A DNA stretch of 18,468 nt from NCBI GenBank assembly GCA_031390045.1, contig JANMTB010000054.1, positions 1 through 18,468 on the forward strand, given 5' to 3'. This DNA comes from Aalborgiella sp031390045. GTDB lineage: Bacteria; Pseudomonadota; Gammaproteobacteria; Burkholderiales; Burkholderiaceae_C. Positions 13,278-18,468 of the stretch are shown one piece after another. Under the pieces are notes generated by a model. It saw only the letters and a program-made list of their open reading frames with translations, did no database searches and was not told the DNA's origin. Numbering within the stretch: position 1 is the stretch's first letter; each line of letters opens with the position of its first letter. Made by a program: the position numbers and the translations under genes.

Positions 13278-15491
13278 GTGGTAAAAATGATTGAAGAAGT
13301 AAATTCAGTGACTATTCCCGTAGTTAGGTCTGAAGTTAATGCAGCAATGACGCTTGAGCGCGCAAAAAATTTCGCGCAACCTTTTCTTGCCAATGCAACG
13401 TTAGAAACCGGCGAAAACGCTTGGTCACACGCGAAGGCTGTCTCGCAAATTTTGCAAGATATTGGTGGTTCTGACGCCATGCAAGCCGCCAGCTACTTGG
13501 TATACACCTGCTCCCATTTAAACAAACCGCTAGAAGTGATCAGCAAAGCGTTTGATGAAAACTTAGCTTCTCTGGCGGTGGAAACCACCAAGCTGATGGA
13601 AGTTCAGAGGCAAACCCGTACTGCCACAGCTGCTGCGCACACCGAAACTGTGCGCAAAATGCTACTGGCTTTTTCTCGCGATTTACGGGTGGTGATGCTG
13701 CGCTTAGCCTCACGATTGCAATCACTGCGTTATTTTGCTGCAAGTAAAACAGAAGTATCTGAGAGCATGGCGCGTGAGTCGCTACAGGTGTTTGCACCCT
13801 TGGCAAACCGTTTGGGCATTTGGCAAATCAAGTGGGAAATGGAAGATTTATCGTTTCGATTCCTAGAGCCACAGATTTACAAAGATACCGCGCGATTACT
13901 CGACGAAAAACGTACGCTACGAGAAGACTACGTTGAGCAGCTGCGTGAAAGTTTAGAGACAGATTTAAGCAAACAAGGCATCAAAGCCGAGGTACAAGGT
14001 CGTCCCAAACACATTTATAGCATCGTTAAAAAAATGCGGGGCAAAGGGCTGGGCTTTGACCAAGTTTTCGACATTCGAGCCTTGCGCGTGATCGTGGCTG
14101 AGATCGATGATTGCTATGGCGCCCTCAGCTGGGTACACGCACAGTTTTCGCCGATTGCCGATGAGTTTGACGACTACATCGCTAAGCCTAAAGCGAATGG
14201 TTATCAATCTTTGCATACCGTCGTGCGCGATGCTGCTGGGCAAGCGATTGAAATTCAAATCCGTACCCAAGCCATGCACGACAAAGCCGAACATGGCGTC
14301 GCAGCACATTGGGTTTACAAAGAAGCGGGCGCTAAAGGTTACTCTGGTGTGTCCGCAACTGGTGACTACGACGCCAAAATAGCCGTACTGCGTCAGTTGC
14401 TGGCTTGGGAGCGTGATTTAAGTGCCGCAGATTCTGCTGCTTTGTTAAGCGACCGCATTTACGTGCTTACTCCAGATGCCTCCGTGGTCGATCTACCACA
14501 AGGGGCGACTGCTATCGATTTTGCATATACCGTGCATACCGACCTCGGTCACCGCTGCCGTGGCGTGAAGCTAGATGGCGTGATGGTGCCGCTCAACACA
14601 CCACTCAAAAATGGTCAAACCGTTGAAATCAACGCCGCCAAAGAAGGTGGGCCGTCGCGTGACTGGCTTAATGCAGATCTGGGCTATTTAAACAGCAGTC
14701 GCGCCAAAGCGAAAGTACGCGCTTGGTTCAATGCCTTGGCCATGATGGAAACCATCGCCCGTGGCCGTGAAGCGGTTGAAAAACTATTGCAGCGTGAAGG
14801 TAAAACCGCCATCAAATTGGTTGATTTGGCATTACAACTCGGCTTCAAATCCGCCGACGAACTGTTTGAAGTCGTTGGCAAAGACGAATACTCGTTACGC
14901 ACAATTGAAGCGTTTTTTAAACCGCCAGCGCCAGAATTAAGTACCGAAGAGTTGTTGCACAAGCGCGCCAAAGCTGAAAAGACGCCCACAGGCGGCGTTT
15001 TGGTCGTCGGAGTGGACTCACTTCTCACCCAGCTCGCCAAATGCTGCAAGCCCGCGCCAGGAGATGCGATTGGCGGCTTTGTTACACGAGGCAAAGGCGT
15101 CAGCATCCATAGGCAGAGTTGCAGCAACTTTCAGGCTTTGGTTTTGCGCAACGAAGCTAATGACGAAGGCCGCGTTATCGATGTTGCCTGGGCTAATGAC
15201 AAGTCGCAAAGTCATTCAAATGCAACAAATTCTGGTGCTTTGAATCAGGTTTATCCCGTCGATGTCGTCATCGAAGCCGCTGACAGCCAAGGCTTGCTGA
15301 AAACGATTTTGGAAGTGTTCTCCAAAGACAAGCTCAACGTTATCGCGGCCAACACCCAGTCGCACCGCAGCACTGGTGGCGATACCGCGGTGATGACTTT
15401 CACCGTAGAAGTGACGAATTCAGCACGTTTGAACAAAGTTTTAAGCCAAGTATTAGAAGTGCAGGGCGTTCGCTCCGCTAGACGACGCTAA
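13278..15491 (+). CDS. relA: RelA, (p)ppGpp synthetase of the stringent response
   Basis: Long RSH enzyme of 737 residues that makes (p)ppGpp from ATP and GTP/GDP on starved ribosomes. Order: N-terminal HD-type hydrolase domain that has lost its HD pair (AASYLVYTCSHLNK at 71-83), so hydrolysis is unlikely; synthetase domain with EFDD (296-299), the monofunctional RelA version of the motif, and GYQSLHTVV (308-316); TGS domain at about 393-455; zinc-finger/CC region with LAKCCKPAPGDAIGGF (586-601); C-terminal ACT domain (658-737). Start: GTG 13278 has GGGGAAG 9 nt upstream; an ATG at 13287 three codons on is the alternative. It follows the hydrolase gene by 3 bp and is followed at once by tRNA-Val. 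Confidence 0.95.
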   Translation: MVKMIEEVNSVTIPVVRSEVNAAMTLERAKNFAQPFLANATLETGENAWSHAKAVSQILQDIGGSDAMQAASYLVYTCSHLNKPLEVISKAFDENLASLAVETTKLMEVQRQTRTATAAAHTETVRKMLLAFSRDLRVVMLRLASRLQSLRYFAASKTEVSESMARESLQVFAPLANRLGIWQIKWEMEDLSFRFLEPQIYKDTARLLDEKRTLREDYVEQLRESLETDLSKQGIKAEVQGRPKHIYSIVKKMRGKGLGFDQVFDIRALRVIVAEIDDCYGALSWVHAQFSPIADEFDDYIAKPKANGYQSLHTVVRDAAGQAIEIQIRTQAMHDKAEHGVAAHWVYKEAGAKGYSGVSATGDYDAKIAVLRQLLAWERDLSAADSAALLSDRIYVLTPDASVVDLPQGATAIDFAYTVHTDLGHRCRGVKLDGVMVPLNTPLKNGQTVEINAAKEGGPSRDWLNADLGYLNSSRAKAKVRAWFNALAMMETIARGREAVEKLLQREGKTAIKLVDLALQLGFKSADELFEVVGKDEYSLRTIEAFFKPPAPELSTEELLHKRAKAEKTPTGGVLVVGVDSLLTQLAKCCKPAPGDAIGGFVTRGKGVSIHRQSCSNFQALVLRNEANDEGRVIDVAWANDKSQSHSNATNSGALNQVYPVDVVIEAADSQGLLKTILEVFSKDKLNVIAANTQSHRSTGGDTAVMTFTVEVTNSARLNKVLSQVLEVQGVRSARRR

Positions 15492-15497
15492 GCCTGT

Positions 15498-15503
15498 TAT
15501 AAT
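15498..15503 (+). promoter_or_regulatory. -10 element of tRNA-Val
   Basis: A perfect TATAAT lies 7 bp after the relA stop and 22 bp before tRNA-Val. No matching -35 is evident within the end of relA. This suggests that the tRNA has its own start besides possible read-through. Confidence 0.5.
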
Positions 15504-15525
15504 TCGCATTGTCGAACAGACTTTT

Positions 15526-15602
15526 AGGCGCGTAGCTCAGCTGGTTAGAGCACTACCTTGACATGGTAGGGGTCGTTGGTTCGAGTCCAATCGTGCCTAC
15601 CA
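15526..15602 (+). tRNA. tRNA-Val, anticodon GAC
   Basis: 77 nt with encoded CCA. Acceptor AGGCGCG (15526-15532) pairs with CGTGCCT (15592-15598) with one G-U pair; discriminator A. Anticodon stem CTACC/GGTAG with loop TTGACAT, GAC at 15560-15562. D-arm AGCTCAGCTGGTTAGAGC and T-arm GGTTCGAGTCC are normal. Confidence 0.96.
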
Positions 15603-15609
15603 TTTTTTT

Positions 15610-15653
15610 AAAGCTTGTAATCCTTGATAAATCAACGGTTTACAGGCTTTTTT
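15610..15653 (+). terminator. Rho-independent terminator after tRNA-Val
   Basis: AAAGCTTGTAA (15610-15620) pairs with TTACAGGCTTT (15640-15650), with one U-G pair. The 19-nt loop contains a smaller TTGA/TCAA stem, and more T follow. It lies 7 nt after the CCA and closes the relA/tRNA-Val unit. Confidence 0.8.
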
Positions 15654-15656
15654 GGT

Positions 15657-15752
15657 TTTAAGACCATATTCCGTAGAGAATTAGCTGAAAATATCCCAAT
15701 CATTGCAATGATCTTTACAGTCATCGTATTCATTGCCTGTATCTCTGTTTAA
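15657..15752 (+). other. Short hydrophobic open frame, possible gene remnant
   Basis: Reading from TTT 15657 to the stop TAA 15750-15752 gives about 31 codons. They include IFRRELAENIPIIA and then a membrane-like MIFTVIVFIACISV (ATG 15708). No start codon fits the first part and no Shine-Dalgarno precedes ATG 15708. It is in the same frame as the solute-binding gene that starts 27 nt after the stop. It resembles the N-terminus of an inner-membrane permease, but the similarity is short and from memory; it may be chance. Confidence 0.25.
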
Positions 15753-15779
15753 TGTTTAGCAATTAATCGAAAGTTCAGC

Positions 15780-16508
15780 ATGCAGGCTCCTTCTAGCATA
15801 ACACTTGCCTTTGCACCTACGGGCACCTTACGCGCTTCTATCAATTTGGGCAATGCCTTGCTGGCCAATCTCAATCCTGCGACGCAACAACCGTTTGGTA
15901 TTTCCATCGATTTGGCGCATGAACTTGCGCGCCGCTTGGGCGTTGGCGTTGAGTTGATATCGTTTGATTCAGCCAGATATTCAGTAGAAGCAGTGAAAGA
16001 CGAGAGAGCAGATATTGGTTTTTTTGCGATTGACCCATTGCGTGGCGACGGCATCGCCTTTACCGCGCCATACGTTGTGATTGAGGGCGGTTACATGGTT
16101 CGGCAAGATTCAAAGTTGAAGTCGATTGATGAAGTTGACAGGTCGGGTCACACCATCGCGGTGATCAAAGGCAGCGCTTACGACTTATTTTTATCGCGCG
16201 AAATTAAGCACTCAGAAATTGTGCGCGCCCCTACCGCACCAGATGTGTTGAATGCCTTTACCACGCTGCAGTTAGATGTGGTCGCCGGCGTTAAGCAAAT
16301 GTTAGTGGAAGAAGTCAAACAAAATGCTGGTCTGCGGCTCTTGCCCGGTCGCTTTATGGAAATTCAACAAGCCATGGTGTTGCCAAATGGCAAAGGTGAC
16401 GCTGCTGCTGAGTATTTGCGCCAATTTGTGCAAGACATGAAAAGCAGCGGTTTTGTAATAGATGCGATTCGTCGGCATAGTATTCTGGGTGCAACAGTTC
16501 CTTTGTAA
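15780..16508 (+). CDS. Solute-binding protein family 3-type protein without signal peptide
   Basis: Protein of 242 residues with the two-lobed periplasmic-binding fold of the SBP_bac_3 family: TLRASINLGNALL (17-29) as first strand, GISIDLAHELARRLGV (40-55), the conserved ADIGFFAIDPLRGDGIAFTAPYV (77-99) and SAYDLFLSREI later. Such proteins usually bind amino acids outside the membrane for an ABC importer. This one starts with MQAPSSITLAFAPTG and has no signal peptide. The only in-frame sequence upstream back to TAA 15750 is nine codons, with no better start. I recall similar signal-less relatives in Burkholderiales, so it may be a normal cytoplasmic variant. No permease or ATPase genes are beside it. 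Ligand unknown. Confidence 0.82.
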   Translation: MQAPSSITLAFAPTGTLRASINLGNALLANLNPATQQPFGISIDLAHELARRLGVGVELISFDSARYSVEAVKDERADIGFFAIDPLRGDGIAFTAPYVVIEGGYMVRQDSKLKSIDEVDRSGHTIAVIKGSAYDLFLSREIKHSEIVRAPTAPDVLNAFTTLQLDVVAGVKQMLVEEVKQNAGLRLLPGRFMEIQQAMVLPNGKGDAAAEYLRQFVQDMKSSGFVIDAIRRHSILGATVPL

Positions 16509-16521
16509 TTAAATTTAGTGA

Positions 16522-16578
16522 TAAATAGCTGTAGCCGACGTATTTATTAACTTTATTGCTATTAATTAGATAGTGTTT
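16522..16578 (-). repeat. Dispersed ~57-bp element, copy D (diverged)
   Basis: On the minus strand it aligns without gaps to copy A, 32 of 57 by hand count; the core AATAAATACG-CGG-TA agrees at almost every base. With copy C it also shares GCTATTAA followed by ATAG at the same offset. It lies just after the solute-binding gene, in the 273-bp gap before phaR. Confidence 0.55.
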
Positions 16579-16635
16579 TGCAGTTTTTAGCTTAATACTT
16601 GCAACTTGACCTAGCTCAATTTTTGTTTAATTCCT

Positions 16636-16657
16636 GTGTCAATAGACACCAATAGAC
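16636..16657 (+). repeat. Small palindrome and direct repeat upstream of phaR
   Basis: GTGTC-AATA-GACAC (16636-16649) is a perfect inverted repeat. AATAGAC recurs at 16641 and 16651, one helical turn apart. It may be a regulator site about 130 bp before the phaR start, or chance in AT-rich DNA. Confidence 0.3.
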
Positions 16658-16711
16658 GTTCAATTCAGGGTAATCCTTAGCTCTTTACAGGTTTTACATC
16701 CCTAGAATGTT

Positions 16712-16740
16712 CTGCAGTGCAATATTTTTTTGCAATTCAG
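16712..16740 (+). promoter_or_regulatory. Candidate PhaR operator upstream of phaR
   Basis: CTGCAG (16712-16717) is followed by TGCAA-N7-TTGCA (16718-16734). PhaR proteins are known to bind TGC-rich inverted motifs and GCA-A-tract motifs and to repress their own gene in related bacteria. On the minus strand this block reads GCAAAAAAATATTGCA, close to but not identical with the A-tract motif. It ends 42 bp before the ATG. Inference only. Confidence 0.4.
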
Positions 16741-16781
16741 ATTCTATTTCGGCTTACAAGCAGAGACAAAGACAAAAAATC

Positions 16782-17351
16782 ATGGTCACTAAAAAATCGA
16801 CTGCAAGCGCCGCTCAAAACGCTAATTCCAAAGCAGCAGCGGCAAAATCCGCGAAAGCAGATAAAACAGTGGCAAAAAGTAGCCTGCGCGTGATCAAAAA
16901 ATACCCTAATCGGCGGCTGTATGACACCGATACTTCGGCTTACATCACCTTGACAGAAGTAAAGCGCTTGGTCATGAAAAGTGAGTCATTCAAGGTGGTG
17001 GATGTCAAAACCAATGATGACTTGACGCGCAGTATCTTGCTACAGATTATTTTGGAAGAGGAAGCGGGCGGTGCGCCTATGTTTACCGAAGCGGTTCTGG
17101 GCAACATTATTCGAACTTATGGCAACGCGATGCAAGGGTTTATGGGTTCGTATTTAGAGAAAAACGTGCAAGTATTCACCGATATGCAGTCGAAAATGAA
17201 AGAGCAGGCCAAAGACCTCAGTCCAGAGGCCTGGACCAAGTACATGAGCCCGCAAAACCCACTGATGCAAGGCATGATGGGGACAGTGATGGCGCAAATG
17301 CAAAAGCAGACCGAGACCATGCTCAACGTGTTTGGCTTGAAGTCAAAATAA
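16782..17351 (+). CDS. phaR: PhaR, polyhydroxyalkanoate synthesis repressor
   Basis: DNA-binding regulator of 189 residues that senses PHA granules and represses phasin genes and usually itself. The N-terminal PHB accumulation regulatory domain begins at RVIKKYPNRRLYDTDTSAYI (36-55), the DNA-binding hallmark, and continues with LTEVKRLV and DVKTNDDLTRSILLQII. The second domain (about 100-150: MFTEAVLGNIIRTYGNAMQGFM) precedes a Met/Gln-rich C-terminus. The N-terminus is Lys/Ala-rich and disordered. I chose ATG 16782; the frame is open back to ATG 16707, but those 25 codons (Cys/Phe/Ser-rich) cover the likely operator and look non-coding. Its target phasin and synthase genes are not in the window. 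It is followed 64 bp later by rimO. Confidence 0.92.
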   Translation: MVTKKSTASAAQNANSKAAAAKSAKADKTVAKSSLRVIKKYPNRRLYDTDTSAYITLTEVKRLVMKSESFKVVDVKTNDDLTRSILLQIILEEEAGGAPMFTEAVLGNIIRTYGNAMQGFMGSYLEKNVQVFTDMQSKMKEQAKDLSPEAWTKYMSPQNPLMQGMMGTVMAQMQKQTETMLNVFGLKSK

Positions 17352-17415
17352 TAACCAAAGTAACGAACCCAAGTGGTTTAGCCATCCAGCGGGGAGAATA
17401 CTGGGATAATGGGGG

Positions 17416-18468
17416 ATGAGTGCTGTAATTTCTTCCCCTATCAAATCCCCAAATTCAATCCCTAAAGTCGGTTTCGTCAGCCTAGGCTGCCCCAAGGCGC
17501 TGACTGATTCTGAGCTAATCCTCACGCAATTGAGCGCTGAGGGCTACCAAACATCCAAAACTTTTGAAGGTGCGGATTTGGTCATCGTCAACACTTGCGG
17601 TTTCATCGACGATGCTGTCAAAGAAAGCTTGGATACGATTGGCGAAGCCCTGGCCGCCAATGGCCGCGTCATCGTCACAGGCTGTCTGGGTGCCAAAAAA
17701 GAGGGTGATGTCGCCGGCACCGAAGGCAATTTGATCCGCCAAATGCACCCCAGCGTGCTCGCCGTCACCGGTCCGCACGCCACGCAAGAGGTGATGGACG
17801 CCGTCCACACTCACCTGCCCAAGCCGCACAACCCGTTTGTCGACTTGGTGCCCAATTCCTTTGGCGTGGCGGGTATCAAGCTCACGCCACGGCATTACGG
17901 GTACCTTAAAATCTCGGAAGGCTGCAACCACCGCTGTACGTTTTGCATCATTCCGTCCATGCGGGGCGATTTGGTGTCGCGACCGATCGGCGACGTGCTG
18001 TCTGAGGCGCATGCCCTGTTCAAAGGCGGTGTGAAAGAGCTGCTGGTCATCAGCCAAGACACCTCGGCTTACGGGGTGGACGTCAAATACCGCATGGGCT
18101 TTTGGGACGGCAAACCCGTCAAAACCCGCATGTTGGAGCTGGTGCAGGCCTTGGGCGAGATTGCCGAGCAGTACGGCGCATGGGTGCGTTTGCATTATGT
18201 CTACCCGTATCCGAGCGTGGACGAGATCATCCCCTTGATGGCCACAGGCAAGGTTCTGCCGTACCTAGACGTACCGCTGCAACATAGCCACCCCGATGTA
18301 CTCAAACGCATGAAACGCCCCGCCAGCGGCGAGAAAAACATGGAGCGCATCCTGCGCTGGCGCGAAGTCTGCCCTGAAATCGTCATCCGCAGCACCTTCA
18401 TCGCCGGCTTCCCCGGTGAAACAGAGGCAGAATTTACGCATCTGCTCGACTTCATGAAAGAAGCCAAA
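17416..18468 (+). CDS. rimO: RimO, ribosomal protein S12 methylthiotransferase (3' truncated by window edge)
   Basis: Radical SAM enzyme that adds a methylthio group to the conserved Asp of ribosomal protein S12. 351 codons are present, without a stop. N-terminal MTTase domain with three Fe-S cysteines, C25 (SLGCPK), C61 (NTCGF) and C90 (TGCLG); radical SAM domain with C170, C174 and C177 in EGCNHRCTFC, then RSTFIAGFPGETEAEF. The C-terminal TRAM domain is cut off by the window. ATG 17416 is in frame. A G-run directly precedes it, and GGGGAGA lies further upstream (17391-17397), so the ribosome site is not clear-cut. The gene appears richer in GC and in C-ending codons than clpX-relA. Regular companion of phaR in this bacterial group, as far as I recall. 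Confidence 0.96.
   Translation, partial: MSAVISSPIKSPNSIPKVGFVSLGCPKALTDSELILTQLSAEGYQTSKTFEGADLVIVNTCGFIDDAVKESLDTIGEALAANGRVIVTGCLGAKKEGDVAGTEGNLIRQMHPSVLAVTGPHATQEVMDAVHTHLPKPHNPFVDLVPNSFGVAGIKLTPRHYGYLKISEGCNHRCTFCIIPSMRGDLVSRPIGDVLSEAHALFKGGVKELLVISQDTSAYGVDVKYRMGFWDGKPVKTRMLELVQALGEIAEQYGAWVRLHYVYPYPSVDEIIPLMATGKVLPYLDVPLQHSHPDVLKRMKRPASGEKNMERILRWREVCPEIVIRSTFIAGFPGETEAEFTHLLDFMKEAK

Noticed and set aside
16707..16781. N-terminal extension of phaR starting at ATG 16707
   Set aside because: The 25 extra codons are unlike PhaR and overlap the probable operator; the start at 16782 fits better.
17515..18195. Long minus-strand open frame opposite rimO (226 codons)
   Set aside because: It mirrors the higher-GC rimO coding sequence; His/Asp-rich composition and no family features point to a shadow.

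Overview
The window looks like ordinary chromosome of a betaproteobacterium of the order Burkholderiales, most like the Comamonadaceae and their freshwater relatives with moderate GC. The basis is the gene order hpnC-hpnD-hpnE beside tRNA-Leu-tig-clpP-clpX-lon, the tRNA-Gly/Cys/Leu group, phaR next to rimO, and the protein sequences themselves. No phage, transposase, CRISPR array or rRNA was seen. Species cannot be named from this sequence.

Left part (1-3371): the tail of an unrecognised plus-strand gene converges on a minus-strand hopanoid-precursor operon, hpnC-hpnD-hpnE. Together these would turn two farnesyl diphosphates into squalene through presqualene diphosphate and hydroxysqualene. 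hpnE starts at a TTG inside the end of hpnD.

Middle (3500-9619): tRNA-Leu(UAG) leads into a protein quality-control cluster: trigger factor, the ClpP peptidase, its ClpX unfoldase and the Lon protease. A perfect hairpin follows tig, and three phased 11-bp repeats precede clpX. tRNA-Gly(GCC), tRNA-Cys(GCA) and tRNA-Leu(UAA) follow lon, with a strong terminator after tRNA-Gly.

Right part (10286-18468): a conserved acidic protein of unknown function with a Gly-rich tail; a likely operon of a UMF1-type MFS transporter, an alpha/beta hydrolase and RelA; tRNA-Val(GAC); a solute-binding-type protein without an export signal; the PHA regulator PhaR; and the first 351 codons of rimO.

The most unusual signal is a family of about 57-bp dispersed elements. 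They align without gaps at 616-672, 2437-2493, 10118-10174 and 16522-16578. One lies exactly in codon phase inside hpnE and encodes 19 residues (292-310) that look like an insertion relative to the usual HpnE. This resembles the logic of the Rickettsia palindromic elements, but in a hopanoid gene. I found no new multi-gene system; the remaining genes are core functions with a few regulatory oddities.
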